64,000 nt of DNA from Primulina eburnea (GCF_022965805.1 NC_133104.1:26346069-26410068), one strand, 5' to 3'; counted from the first letter of the stretch, positions 33,078 to 45,547 are shown. Program-made: numbers and translations. Notes: a model not told the origin generated them from the sequence alone.

Positions 33078-34951
33078 TGTGGGGACCCGGGTGCTAACTC
33101 ATTTTCTTAAATCATCTTTGGGATTAAATGGATCAATTACAGAAGCTAGGTTGAAATTTTATTTTATTTTTTTAAAAGTTTGAGCACCTCATACACAAGT
33201 GTAAAAATTTCTACAACAAGTGATAATCCATCTTATTTAATTACAAGATCAAGTTCAATATTTGCAACATGATCAAAGATACAAACTTGTCAAAATAAAT
33301 TCATAACAACTAGTTCTAAATCTAAGCCTAGATCACCACTCTAATCTCGATCTTTCATGCTCTTCTCGACCATGATCATGTCTCACCTGTTGTCATGCAC
33401 ACATACAAACACAACAAAAACTGGATAACTCCGATAAGAAATATATTTCCCAGTACAAACAACGTATACATGAATTTCATACAAACATATACAAAGTATA
33501 AAATATTTGTCAAACAAAATGTATCGTAGTTTAAGAAAAACATAAATCAATACAAAGCTATAAATCAAACTCTGTAACTCGACTTTTATCTAGGGACCCG
33601 GTTTGAACAAGAACGTAACAAGTCTCCCACCTACTCTTCCCTTCTAGGTGGTGGTATGTCCTTATTCCTGGACTTCGCCACACTATATCGAGTATCTACA
33701 ATAGGAGTCGATCTTTCTCCTAAGCTCATCGATATAAACCAAACGTCCAGTGACTTAGCACTTCTACCACAGACTCTTTTACTATATCTATCTCTTAGTC
33801 CATGCTTTTCTATAACTCAACAGAACAAGCACATAAATTCAAGGAGTTCAAATATATCAAAATAATAGCTATTAAATATGTGATTTTGGGAACTCAAGTC
33901 ATATCCTACTAAAGTTATCTATCTCGGTTTAACATTGATTTATACCATTATTTTCTCGGTTTCTTACTTGACGCAACCAATCTAAATATTGCGTTGCTCG
34001 TTCTTCTATCGGTTTCTAAGTTGAATTCTTGAGTTCGAAGCCTTCAATACCAAATCTGGAATTACATATTCGAGAGGCATAACATCAATATACAACTCAA
34101 AGGAATAATTGTTTTGATCAATATTCAATCTAGTTAATGTAGACCGCATAACGACGCAATCTTGAGAAACCCTGGCAATTCAAACATCAATAGATACCAA
34201 TCACAACTTATAAACAATAACAAATACAAGCTAAAGTTCTCAAAATCTGCACAACTCCATTCAACATAGGCTAGAAAATGATAACAATTGCATACGTTGT
34301 CCGTTCTTCGATCCGGTTTCGATTATATACTTATCATAATCTCGAGAACACATAATATCAATCAAAGTATGATTTCTTCAACACCAAATTTTTGAACCAT
34401 GTAGGAAAGTAATAAAACTTACATCTCTTTGAAGCTCTTGACGAGAGAAGCACGAAACTATGCTCGGATTGAAAATCGGATGGCCAGATCCCGCAAAATC
34501 AAAATTTTAAGATTCAAGATAGAAGCTTGAGAATTTTTCATGGAGGTCACGGTTTTCTTAATGCTAACTTCCTGAGGTGGATGGAGAAGCTTATCATTTA
34601 AATGCATGGCAAGACATGTGTCTCCCTCTAAATTCATGCCCAGCACTTCTCGTGCATATGCGCACCCAGTGCTCGCGCATATGCGCGAGACTCTCTGTCT
34701 CGGCACTTTGAAATTCATTAGCTCGCGCATATGCGTGCCTAGTCTCCCGCATATGCACGGGGTCTTCTACCTTGGCGTTTGGCTACTGGCGCATATGCGC
34801 GCCTCGTCTCCGCGCATGTGCGCGAGATCTTCTGGCCTCCACACGAATTCCATGCTTTCCCACGTCTTCCTCGAAGCTTGGCCTTCCATGATCACATCAA
34901 TTCGTCAACTAAATAATCTCGGATTACAATTATAAAATCTCGGGCCTTACA
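33078..34951 (-). repeat. Gypsy-C 3' LTR
   Basis: 1,874 bp from TGTGGGGACCCGGG to CGGGCCTTACA. The 5' LTR totals about 1,880 bp without its insertion. It carries a CGCATATGCG-type palindrome array (34651-34828). Non-coding. Confidence 0.92.
34651..34828. repeat. Gypsy-C U3 array: ~70-bp units with CGCATATGCG palindromes
   Basis: Six dyads centred on GCATATGC (one GCATGTGC) in three pairs, starting near 34651, 34721 and 34789 (70 and 68 bp apart). Example: TCGCGCATATGCGCGA at 34673-34688. A degenerate TATA-like ATTTAAATG lies at 34595-34604, downstream in element orientation. The other LTR has the same array at 53160-53345. Confidence 0.8.
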
Positions 34952-34966
34952 ATTCTCCCCATCCGA
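34952..34966 (-). other. Gypsy-C polypurine tract
   Basis: ATTCTCCCCATCCGA in plus orientation abuts the LTR end; the coding strand is purine-rich but the G-run is only four bases, weaker than in Gypsy-A and Gypsy-B. Confidence 0.7.
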
Positions 34967-35085
34967 GACATGATTTCGTCCTCGAAATTGCAGGCAGTCA
35001 AATCACATAAAATAAGAATACATAACAGAAGCCGAATAAGAAACTCACATTATCGAAACAATTTTGGAAATTTGTGTCTCATATC

Positions 35086-36245
35086 TTATTCAATCTCCCA
35101 GGTAGCTTCTTCAATGCCATGACGACTCCACTGAACTTTCACAAGCGGAATAGTCTTCGTTTTGAGCTGTTTTCTTTTACGATCGAGAATCTGAATTGGA
35201 TTTTCAAAATCACTCAGAGTCTCATTGAGTTCGGCCTCATCAGGCTGAAGAACATGAGAAGCATAAGGAAAATATTTCCGTAGCATAGATACATGAAAGA
35301 CATCATGTATTCCATATAGAGACGGAGGAAAAGCAAGTCGATAGGCACAATTGCCTATCTTCTCAAGAATCTCATAAAGACCAATATAACGTGGAGACAA
35401 CTTTCCTCACTTTCCAAATCTGACAATGCCTCTAAGCATATCTTCCAATGTCTGGATAGTTCTTTCTGATTGTCCATCTGTCTGCGGATGATATGCAAAT
35501 ACTCAGGTGTAATTTCGTACCTAGAGCTTGTTGCAAACTGTGCCAAAATTGGGAAGTAAATCGAGGGTCACGATCTGATACAATGGACTTTGGCACTCCA
35601 TGCAATCTGACCACTTCTCTGACATAAATTTATGTCATCTGATCATGTCTGTACGTCTTTCGGTAAGGAATAAAACACGTTGATTTGGTTAATCTGTCAA
35701 TAATGACCCAAATAGCATCACAACCTCGGAAGATCGTGGTAGCTTTGTTACAAAATCCATGGAAATGTGATCCCATTTCCATTCTGGAATAACTAAGCTA
35801 TGCAGTAGACCTCCTGGTTTCTTCCTTTCTGCTTTCACCTGTCAGCAATTCAAACATTTTGACACAAAATCTGCGATATCTGATTTCATCTGTTTCCAAC
35901 AAAACTGTTTCTTCATATCATTGTACATCTTTCTGCCACCAGGATGAATACTAAAACGACTACCGTGTGGTTCTGTCAAAATCTGTTGTCTTAAGTCTTA
36001 AACATCTGGCACAACAAGACGATTATTCACATATAACACATTATTACAAACCTCATATTCTGTTTAATGTCTTTATCTGACCATCGCAATCGAATTCTGA
36101 ATATTCTGATCGACTTTTTGTGTTTCTTTGATTCTTAAAATCAGTTCTGGTTCAACTTGAATGGTACAAATTCTCAGAGGTTTACAATCTGTCTCAAATA
36201 CTAATCCAGAAAGACAGCAATCTTCAATCAAATTCGAGACACCAA
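35086..36245 (-). pseudogene. Gypsy-C pol: integrase and chromodomain remnant
   Basis: The piece 35400-35086 has LSPRYIGLYEILEKIG, FHVSMLRKYFPYASHV and a chromodomain ending WSRHGIEEATWE, then a stop where Gypsy-A continues. The integrase core appears at 35614-35432 ([17 protein letters not shown]). Compared with Gypsy-A about 330 bp between the catalytic Glu region and the GPY/F module are gone at about 35430. The zinc module is recognisable near 35820-35960 with shifts. Not functional. Confidence 0.85.
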
Positions 36246-37400
36246 TTGTCGATAGGGAAAAAGAACATACCTTTCGACTCAGTGCATCAGCTGCTGCATT
36301 TGATTTCCCTCGGTAATATTTGATTCACAATCAAAATCTTTCAGCAAATCAAGCCATCTACGTTGCCTCATGTTCAGTTCTGACTGTGAAAATAGATATT
36401 TCAAATTTTTGTGATCAGAATAAATTTCAAACTTTTCACCATATAGATAGTGTCACCAGATTTTCTATGCAAACACGATGGCAGCCAATTCAAAATCATG
36501 AATCGGGTAGCGAGTCTCATGTGATTTTAATTGTCTCGAGGCATACGCAATGACATGTCCTTGCTGCATCAAAACACAACCTAATCCCCTATGAGAAGCA
36601 TCACAATAGACAACAAAATCACCTGTACCTGACGAAATAGTCAACATCAGAGCACTGGTTAATCTCTTTTTCAACTCCAGAAGGCTGAATTCACACGCCT
36701 CTGACCAAACAAAATGGCATTCTTTTGGGTTTGCTGAGTAATAGGTTTAGAAATACTAGAGAAATCTTTGATAAATCGACGATAATAGCCCGTTAAACCC
36801 ATGAAACTGCGTATCTCTGGCACTGATTCGTTCTAGGCCAATTGATCACAGCCTCAACTTTGCTAAGATGAACAGAAATACCATCTCCAGATATAATGTG
36901 CCCCAAAAATACAACTTGTTTCAGCCAAAATTCACATTTCGATGGCTTTGCATACAGTTTTTCAGCTCTCAGAGTCTTCAATACAATTCTCAGATGCTCA
37001 ACATGATCAATCATATTATTCGAATAAATCAGAATATCATCAATAAAGATAATCACAAAGTCATCTATTTCTGAAATATACGGTTCATCAAACCCATAAA
37101 CACAGTTGGAGCATTCGTTAAACCAAACGGCATGACTATAAACTCATAATGGCCATACCTGATTCTAAAAGCTGTCTTCGGTATATCAGAATTTTTGACT
37201 CTTAGCTGATGATATCCAGATCTCAGATCGATCTTGGAATACACAGAAGAACCATGCAGCTGATCAAATAAATCATCAATTCGAGGCAAATGTTATTTAT
37301 TCTTTATCGTAGTCTTGTTCAGTTGCCGATAGTCAATGCAGAGTTTCAACGAACCGTCTTTCTTTCTAACAAATAATACTACAGCACCCCAAGGAAAAAC
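36246..37400 (-). pseudogene. Gypsy-C pol: RT (3' part) and RNase H remnant
   Basis: RNase H pieces include [46 protein letters not shown] (36674-36465), which keeps the catalytic Asp lost in Gypsy-A. RT pieces are 37289-37065 ([44 protein letters not shown]) and 37056-36793 ([12 protein letters not shown], the catalytic DD). Single-base indels separate them. The composite TRIM-A/Cassandra-1 interrupts RT at 37401, between the GAPV-like motif and the SI-P segment. Confidence 0.87.
37396..37400. other. Target site duplication of the TRIM-A/Cassandra-1 composite (left)
   Basis: AAAAC here and at 38712-38716. Joining the flanks leaves 14 bp between GG and CGG, the same spacing as in Gypsy-A, so exactly one copy was present before insertion. 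Confidence 0.85.
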
Positions 37401-37848
37401 TGTCACGCCCCGAGCCCGGGCCCGCGACTGCGTGACTGCACACAATGGGACCCTATAGCAACTACTTCGTATTCGTCCTCGCTTTACGAAAATGATTAAC
37501 CCAAGTTGCTATAGAAGTTCATTGTAAGCCATTATAAACTCATTTTAAATATTTCATTTTTAAGATGTGGGACAAGGGTATCACAATCACCCTTCCTTCA
37601 GAACGCGACGTCCTCGTCGCTCCTGACCCCTCGATCCACCAGCGCCGAGAATCTAGAGGTGGCTCCTACAGGTTCAAGAGGTGGCTCCCGTCATGTAGCA
37701 TTTTGTCCCGCAGGTTCAAGAGGTGGCTCCCATGCACGTAGCATTTTTCCCCGCATAACACTTATTTCATGGTGTTCCATGCCGGTGACCAGCTCTGATA
37801 CCATTCTGTCACGCCTCGAGCCCGGGCCCACGGCTGCATGACTGCACA
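37401..37848 (-). mobile_element. TRIM-A: small LTR element, right LTR truncated
   Basis: LTR 37401-37585 (185 bp, TGTCACGCCCCGAG to GGTATCACA), interior 37586-37806, then the first 42 bp of a second LTR (37807-37848). The PBS is on the minus strand at 37792-37803, so the element reads leftward. The interior holds a short repeat, AGAGGTGGCTCC, three times (near 37655, 37677 and 37720) and no coding. The TGTCACGCC LTR type is a common plant TRIM form, as I recall. Confidence 0.8.
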
Positions 37849-38711
37849 TGTGAGGCCCGGGGCCGAAGAGGGAGGGTGGTGATCACCGGTGCCATCAGTT
37901 GCACGGACAATGAGCGGCTCCTGGCAAGCTTCTAGGTGGAGGGAACATGAATGAACCGACCCACACGGGAATGAGAGAGATTCCGAGACTGTTCAATGTA
38001 ATGGACTGTACAGTTGAAGAGGGCTTAAAATATTTGATTGGTACTACTCATATCACGAAGATGTATCTTCTTTTCGGTAACTCATCACATAAGAACTCTA
38101 AAGTTAAGCGTGCTTGACTTGGGGCAATTTTGGGATGGGTGACCTCCTGGGAAGTTTCCCAAGGTGCGGTAAGTGAGGACATAAGCACGTTGGAAAGACC
38201 CGTCTTGATACAGTGAGGACAGTCGTTGAATCTGGGACATTACAGGTGGTATCAGAGCCAGGTTCTCTTAGTACGGTGTGGTTCGGGGACGAACCAAGCG
38301 GAAGCTGGTGGGCATGTGAGGCCCGGGGCCGAAGAGGGCGGGGGGTGATCGCCGGTGCCATCACTTGCACGGAAAATAAGCGGCTCCTGGCAGGCTTCTA
38401 GGTGGAGGGGACATGAATGAACCGACCCACACGAGAATGAGAGGGATTCCGTGACTGTTCAATGTAATGGACTGTACAGTTGAAGAGGGCTTAAAAGATT
38501 TGATTGGTACTACTCATATCACGAAGGTGCATCTTCTTTTCGGTAGCTCATCACATAAGAACTCTAAAGTTAAGTGTGCTTGACTTGGGGCAATTTTGGG
38601 ATGGGTAACCTCCTAGGAAGTTTCCTAGAGTGCGTGTGAGTGAGGACATAAGCACGCTGGAAAGACCCGTCTTGATACAATGAGGATAGTCGTCGAATCT
38701 GGGACGTTATA
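37849..38711 (+). mobile_element. Cassandra-1: TRIM with 5S-rRNA-like LTRs
   Basis: Two LTRs, 37849-38244 (396 bp) and 38315-38711 (397 bp), both starting TGTGAGGCCCGG. The 70-bp interior has a PBS (38247-38258) and a purine-rich GAAGCTGGTGGGCA end. Each LTR contains a 5S-rRNA-derived block (38090-38158 and 38560-38628), the hallmark of Cassandra. The last bases are GTTATA rather than the usual GTTACA. It directly joins the TRIM-A LTR fragment on the left, with no separate TSD. Confidence 0.88.
38090..38158 (+). promoter_or_regulatory. 5S-rRNA-derived domain in Cassandra-1 LTR
   Basis: AGTTAAGCGTGCTTG (5S A-box region) and GATGGGTGACCTCCTGGGAA (C-box region) match plant 5S rRNA. The intervening part is diverged. 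In Cassandra elements this block keeps pol III promoter-like boxes. The second LTR copy is at 38560-38628 with a few changes. Confidence 0.85.
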
Positions 38712-38716
38712 AAAAC

Positions 38717-39460
38717 ACTCGGTCTAATGTAACCATTGGCCAGTAAATCCTCTAATTGATCTTTCAATTCTTTCAATTCAAATGGTGCCATTCTGTATGG
38801 AGCTTTAGAAATAGGTATTGTACCTAGTATTAGCTCAATGCTGAAGTCTATTCTCGGATTGGAGGCAAACCCGGAATCTCATCTAGGAAGACGTCAGCAA
38901 ACTCACAAACGACTGGCAAATCTACCCATGAAGGGCTCGACTTCAGTACATGTACTGAATACACAAGGAATCTCTGCTCCCTTCTGCAATAATCGAGTCA
39001 TAGACAAAGCAGCACTAAAGGAATTCGAGCTCTGGAACCCTTACCGTAAAATTTCCATTCATCAGCCATCTCAGGTCTGAATCTTTCAATTTTCTGAAAA
39101 CAATCTACATAGCTCTGTACTTGGTTAGCATATCAATACCGATAATGCAGTCAAAATAAGACAAACCGAGTACAATACAATCTAACTCTATCTCATTGCC
39201 ATCATACTGCAGCATACAATATCTAACAGAATTCACTGATATAAGACCTCTCCCCAAAGGTGAAGAGACAGATACTACAATAGATAAAGACTCAACAGGC
39301 AAAGCATGCATCAATGCAAATCGCTCAGAGATAAAGGTATGTGATGCACCCGTATCTATTAACACATAAGCAGGATAACCACAAAGAGAACAGTTACCTG
39401 CAACAACATCATCAGGTGCTTCCTGGGCTTGTTCCTCGTTCAATGCAAACAATCTGGCCT
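38717..39460 (-). pseudogene. Gypsy-C pol: protease and RT N-terminus
   Basis: The piece 39452-39105 starts at [20 protein letters not shown] and includes [22 protein letters not shown] (aspartic protease) and [16 protein letters not shown]. After frameshifts, RT begins with the segment near 38791-38725 ([25 protein letters not shown]). The RT sequence then meets the TSD of the composite insertion at 38716 and resumes at 37400. Confidence 0.87.
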
Positions 39461-40535
39461 GCTGTCTCGGAGGCTGGCTAACAGTCTAGCTTTCTCCTGG
39501 CCTCGTCTGTGATTGGGCAGGTGGTGGCTGGAAAGAGTGAACAGAAGATGATCGCCTATCAGCCTGAGCCACTGATCCAGATGATCCTGCTCCCTGGGAT
39601 CGTTGAGAACCTCGCTGTGGAAGGACTTTGGAAAAGTGTCCCGGCTGTCGACAGATGTTGCAACTACCAAATACTCCTTGGCATTGCTCTGTTTGATGAA
39701 TTCTTCCACATGTTCTGCAATAGACCCCTGTATGATTCTGGCCAGAACCAGTCTGTCGTGAGCCACTGTACCTAGATGAGCTGCTTCCAGATTTCTTAAA
39801 GTGTTTCTCTCGGGCTTTCAGATTATCCTTCTTCCCACTGCTGCTACTGCTACTATCAAATCTGGAAGGTGGTTGGTGGAACTGGGCTGAATGTTGTTGC
39901 TGTTTTTGTGTTTGAACGACATATGAAGTTCATCGTTGTTTGATCAAGCCCGCTTCAGCTCTTTTTGCTCTGTTCAAGGCAACAGCAAAATGATTTGATC
40001 ACCCCGTATTTACCAGTGTAAAAATATCAAGATTCAGCCCATTGATGAACTGATCAGCCACAGACTCATCATTATCAGCAACATGATGAGCAAAATGTAG
40101 CAAGGTAGAGAATTTAGCAACGTATTCTTCAATATTCAGATGACCTTGTTTTAGGTTGGAAAACTCTGCACCCTTGTCTTTTCTGTACGATACTGGGAAC
40201 ATTCGTTGATAAAATTCAGTTTTAAAGATCTTCCAAGTAATCACCGCACCTCGATGCTCCAAAGCTCTCTTGGTTGTGAGCCACCAACTCTTCGCAACCT
40301 CATGTAACTGGTGCCCAATCAGTCTAACTCTACGCTCATGTGTATAGTCAAGTGAATCAAACAAAATCTCAATATCCTCAAGCCGGCTCTGGCAGTTGAT
40401 AGAATTCTCAGTGCCTTTCAAAGTCAGTGGTTTGAATGATTGAAATCTCTTTAATAATGTTTCGATGGGTGTCACTGTAACATCCATCGGATTATTTGAA
40501 TTACTACCCTGTTCTGGGGCTCTTCGAGGAGGCAT
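39461..40535 (-). pseudogene. Gypsy-C gag
   Basis: The start at 40535 gives MPPRRAPEQGSN. The open 178 codons to 39999 cover most of the retrotransposon gag domain: FQSFKPLTLKGTE, WWLTTKRALEHRGAVITWKIFKTEFYQRMFPVSYRKDK, LNIEEYVAKFSTLLHF and VADQFINGLN. A stop at 39999 ends the first frame; further pieces with the Ser-rich region and zinc-knuckle cysteines follow to about 39560. Gypsy-A gag is its closest relative here. Confidence 0.88.
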
Positions 40536-40834
40536 ATCTGATTATAATAATGATTAGTAATCAAATCTAGGAAATTTGTCTCGGTCCTCCTCTGATCATC
40601 ATACTTCTGATCAAGAATCGGTTTTGATTCATTCTCCAATGGTACACGTTTCCAATCAAATCAGATAATCGGGTAAACATGTACTTTCTAAAGCAGTAAA
40701 ACATGTTGTCATACTAACATATAAAGTATGCAAATCAACATTACTGTCAATCGCATGTTAGTATCAGAGAAGCAAAAAAAGAAAAGTCAATGTACCCCGC
40801 TCACTCGCTTCTAATACAGTCTAAGGAACATACG

Positions 40835-40846
40835 GCTCTGATACTA
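40835..40846 (-). other. Gypsy-C primer binding site (one mismatch)
   Basis: Minus strand TAGTATCAGAGC; the second base differs from TGGTATCAGAGC. It is five bases from the LTR start at 40852. Confidence 0.8.
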
Positions 40847-40851
40847 CCTGC

Positions 40852-42042
40852 TGTGGGGACCCGAACGCTAACTCATTTTCTTAAATCATATTTGGGATTA
40901 AATGGATCAATTACAGAAGCTAGGTCGAAATTTTATTTTATTTTATTATTTTTTAAGGTTGAGCACCTCATACACAAAAGTACAAATTTCTACAACAAGT
41001 GATAATCCATCTTATTTAATTACAAGATCAAGTTCAATATTTACAACATGATCAAATATACAACACTTGTCAAAATAAAGTCGTAAAAACTAGTTCTACA
41101 TCTAAGCCCCGAATCACCACTCTAATCTCGATCTTCCATGCTCTTCTCGACCCTGATCATGTCTCATCTGTTATCATGCACACATATAAACACAACAGTC
41201 GGATAACTCCGGTGAGAAATATATTTCTCAGTACAAACAACGTATACATGCATTTCATACAAACATATACAAAGTATAAAACATTTGTCAAACAACATGT
41301 ATCGTATTCTAAAAAAAACATAAATCAATGCAAAGCTGTAAATCAAACTCTTTAACTCGACTCTTATCTAGGGACCTCGGTTTGAACAAGAACATAACAA
41401 GTCTCCCACCTACTCTTCCCTTCTAGGTGGTGGTACGTCCTTATTCCCAGACTTCGGCACACTATATCGAGTATCTACAACAGGAGTCGATCTTTCTCCT
41501 AAGCGCATCGATATAAACCAAACATCCAGTGACTTGGAACTTCTACCACAGACTCTTTTACTATATCAATCTCCTAGTCCATGCTTTTCTATAACTCAAT
41601 AGAACAAGCACATAAATTCAAGGAATTCAAATATATCAAAACAATAACAATTAACTATGTGGTTTTGGGAACTCAAGTCATATCCTACTCGAGTTATCTA
41701 TCCCGGTTTAACATTGATTTATACATTTCATTTCTCCGTTTCTTGTTTGACGTAACCAATCTAAATCTTGCGTTTCTCGTTCTTTTATCGGTTTCGAAGT
41801 TGAGTTCTCGAGTTCTAAGCCTTTAATACCAAATCTGGAATGACATATTCGAGAGGCATAACATCATTACACAACTCAAAGCAATACTTGATGTGATCAA
41901 TATTCAATCTAGTTAAATTTAGACGGCATAACGGCGCAATCTCGAGATACCCCGGCAACTCAAACATCAATAGATAACAATTACAACTCATAAACAATAA
42001 CAAGCACAAGCTAAAGTTCTCAAAATCTGCACAACTCCATTC
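40852..42042 (-). repeat. Gypsy-C 5' LTR, first part
   Basis: It matches 33078-34270 of the left LTR and breaks at CATTC, the TSD of Copia-C. The rest is at 52779-53467, including the second palindrome array. Confidence 0.92.
42038..42042. other. Target site duplication of Copia-C (left)
   Basis: CATTC, repeated at 52774-52778. The intact site is visible once in the left Gypsy-C LTR (near 34258). Confidence 0.94.
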
Positions 42043-44174
42043 TGAAAGGGGATCGGTTACGGTGACCGGAAGCGCAACGGAAGTTTAAAAATCAATTTTT
42101 TCATCAAAATTTTCGGCCACCCCTTATAATGTGTAGCAAATACAATAAAACACAAAAATGACATTCATAGTGTGTTTAGAATTTTACCTATCAATCACAA
42201 GGATTGATGTATGGCTCCAACTAAGGTGTAAACACCTTAGTTCTTCAATGGTAGAAACTATCTTCAAGCTTCCTTTGAGCACTCCTTGCTCAACTATTAA
42301 GCCCACCACCAACTAGGTAGATCCCCTCTTAATTTGCACTAGAAAACTAAGAGGATTTTTCAATGAGAAGTGCAAGATTTCCTCAACCAAAAATTCAAGA
42401 AAAATGGAGAGAAAATTGTGTGTAAGTTTCGGTCCTTGCATTTCAAAAATAGGAGAGGAAGACTTGTCTTGGTCTTGCAAAAAGAAAAAAGCAAAAGTAG
42501 CATGCAAAGACTTGATATTTGAAAAAGTTGTCTCCAACTCTTCACCTCCCATGCATGCAATATTATATGGTTTTTTTAACAATTAAAAACCATGGACTAA
42601 ATTTAATTATCTCAAACATATTTGAGACTAATTAAACATTACTTGAATTTTCCCAAGTCCACTAGTTAAATATTTAATTTAAATTGAGCTCTACAAGACT
42701 CAATATGATTTAGTTAATTCAACACTTGAATTAATTTAATTATTTGGACTCTACTAGGTCTACTAGTGTTTAATTAATTCAACACTTGAATTAATTTAAT
42801 TTAGTCCATAATAATGTTTATGAAAATCACAATTTTCAAATACATTATTTATTTGGCCAACTTTTAATTTAGGAACACATTCATAAATTAAAAATTACAT
42901 TTCTCTCATAGAAGTCATACTTCTATTTTTTCTTACGCTTATAAACTCATTTATAAGTCGTTCAACACATTGAACTAATTTCTCCTTTATAGAAGTCACA
43001 CTTCTAATTTTCCTTACGCTTATAAACTCCTTTATAAGCCGTTCAACACATTGAACTATTTTTACTTCTCAACGGGATCTAGAAAGCTAGTACTTGTGTG
43101 GCCCTCAATGGTTCATTGATACAACTAGCCGTGGGTTCACATCTCCATGTGATTCGGACTAAACATGTCCTTATATGAGCATACCCCAATTGTTCCATTC
43201 TTATTTATCAACTCCTTGATAATAAGAACGTCATAACTCAAGTCTGATAGTACCCAATCAATCATGTTAAACGCCTAGCAGCATCGCTTACATGATTCCA
43301 TAGGTATCAAATGATAGTGCCTGCAAGAACCATTCAATTATGGTTAGCGTACAGTACGGTCCCTTCAACTCATATATCCCGATCGATTCGACAACCATTT
43401 GTTTTTCGAGAGTTGTCAATGAATCGATACTATGTGTCATGTCGTAGTTGCATCGATGGTGTAATCTATGAAACCCCTTTCATAATTACCACCATACTCT
43501 GATCAGAGATTTCAAACTACATATACATTAAAACACATAGGATATCCATAACCGTAGGTAAGCGGTGAATCCCCGACTACAATGCATCGACTCCTATATG
43601 TTTCGACATAACACCCAACATTGGCACCTGATGACCCCATGAGAGTCGGTAAACAAGTCAAAGTGAAACGCTAGCACACAGAGTCTCAATGTTGTCCCGG
43701 GTCATAAGGACTAATGGTGCACAACCATAAACTAGGACGTTTCCACTCGATAAGTGACAACCACTTGGAAGGTCCTTTATGGAGGGTTGTTCAGTGCACT
43801 CTACCAGGAGTACCTATCTGCATGCTCGGACATCACAATGTCCCCTACCAATGAAACATGGTACTCACATCGCAGTTACTAGTCTCGAACTCTAGCGGCC
43901 TATATCCTTCTTAGCGGCGGCTGAATCGATTAGGAACTGTTTAGAATATACAATATTCCAAATATGAGTTTCATGATACTCATCATATGAGCATCTCATA
44001 TTCTTTCTACTATTTGTATATTCAAGGGCTTTATCTATGCAACTAGTATGGGTATACAGATAAAGATTTGCCAAACAATATTTTCAAATATTATTAAAAA
44101 AAAGATTGCTTATACATAGATTTTCATTGTGAACACTCGGCCAACACTTGGCTCGACGGACACCTACTCTAACA
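42043..44174 (-). repeat. Copia-C 3' LTR
   Basis: 2,132 bp, TGAAAGGGGATCGG to TACTCTAACA. Palindromic blocks such as TTAATTCAACACTTGAATTAA-like dyads (42714-42800) and two GCTTATAAACTC...TTTATAAG units (42937 and 43018) occur. The conserved 37-bp hairpin is at 44029-44065. Frames such as 43311-43502 are shadows. Confidence 0.92.
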
Positions 44175-44724
44175 ATCTCCCACTTGCACTAGAGCCAAAT
44201 ACCCATATGCTTCAAACCCATTGATTCGTGATGCATCTCGATAATGGTCCAGGTAAAGGCTTAGCTAGTGGATCAGCAACATTATCTGCGGAGTCGACTA
44301 TGTCAAATGACACATCTTCCTCTTTCCACAATCTCTCCGAGGATGTGGTACTTTCTCAATACATGTTTGGACTTCTGATGAGACCTGGGCTCCTTTGCTT
44401 GAGCTATAGCTCTCGTGTTGTCACACAACACCGGGACAAAAGCAACTTCATTAGGAATGACGTCCAACTCTTAGACGAAATTCGTTATCCAAACAGCCTC
44501 CTTTGCTGCATCTGATGCAGCAATGTATTCGGCCTCTATGCTGGAATCCGCAGTATTGTCTTGCTTGGAACTCTTCCAAGAGACAGCAACACCATTGAGC
44601 ATGAATACAAACCCAGAGGTTGACTTCGAGTCATCGATATCGCTTTGGAAGCTAGAGTCGGTATAGCCTTCCAATTTCAGTTCTCCACCCCTTAGACCAA
44701 GAACAATTTATCGGTCCTTCTCAA
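44175..44724 (-). pseudogene. Copia-C pol: RNase H remnant
   Basis: The open piece 44674-44471 has [40 protein letters not shown] and [15 protein letters not shown], matching Copia-A RNase H with the first catalytic Asp. A stop lies near 44471 and the C-terminal third is shifted up to the PPT at 44175-44186. Disabled by at least two lesions. Confidence 0.87.
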
Positions 44725-45547
44725 CTACTCGAGGATGTCTTTCACAGCTTTCCAATGTGGAAGACCAGGGTTCGATTGATATCTACTCACTACACTTAGT
44801 GCGAAAGCCACGTCAGGACGTGTAGATATCATCTCATACATGATGCTACCAATCGCAGATGCATAAGGAATGCTTGTCATCGCCGCTATCTCTGCATCAG
44901 TCTTGGGAGACATAGACTTGGATAGGGACACGCCATGACACATTGGTAGATGTCTTCTCTTGGACTCATCCATCAAGAACCCCTTCACCATGGTATCAAT
45001 GTATGTGGACTGGGTGAGACCAAGCAATCTTCTTGATCTATCTTTATAGATCTGTATTCCCAATACAAAAGATGCTTCACCCAAGTCCTATATCGAGAAC
45101 TCACTTTCTAACCATATTTTAGTTGATTGAAACATTCCTACATCATTCCCAATGATTAGAATATCATCAACATAAAACACCAGGAATGTCACAACACTCC
45201 CACTGACCTTCTTATACACACAGGGTTCCTCAGGATTCTTATCAAAACCAAACTCTTTGATTATACTATCGAATCTGAGGTTCCAACTCCTAGATGCCTG
45301 CTTTAGAATATAAATAGATCTTTGAAGTTTGCATACCATATGCTCACTTCCGATAAATGTAAACCCTCCAGGTTTGAGACATGTAAATCTCTTCCTTAAT
45401 ATCCCCATTAAGAAAGGCTGTCTTGACATCCATCTGCCATATCTCATAGTCATACCATGCAGCTATGGCTAGCAATATCCTTTTAGACTTGAACATTGCA
45501 ACTGGTGAAAAGGTTTCCTCAAAGTCAACTCCTTGTCTTTGAGTATA
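44725..45547 (-). pseudogene. Copia-C pol: reverse transcriptase remnant
   Basis: Two frames: 45453-45088 (RYGRWMSRQPFLMG, CKLQRSIYILKQASRSWN, FYVDDILIIGND with the catalytic DD) and 45084-44725 (MGEASFVLGIQIYKDRSRRLLGLTQ, MISTRPDVAFALSVVSRYQ). The first begins in a shifted reading of the MDVKTAFL motif. A stop between the two lies in the FSIKDLGEAS stretch. Homology to Copia-A is otherwise continuous. Confidence 0.88.

Noticed and set aside
38090..38158. 5S rRNA gene
   Set aside because: Only part of 5S matches, the middle is diverged, and it sits in each LTR of a TRIM with PBS and TSD. This is Cassandra, not a 5S gene.
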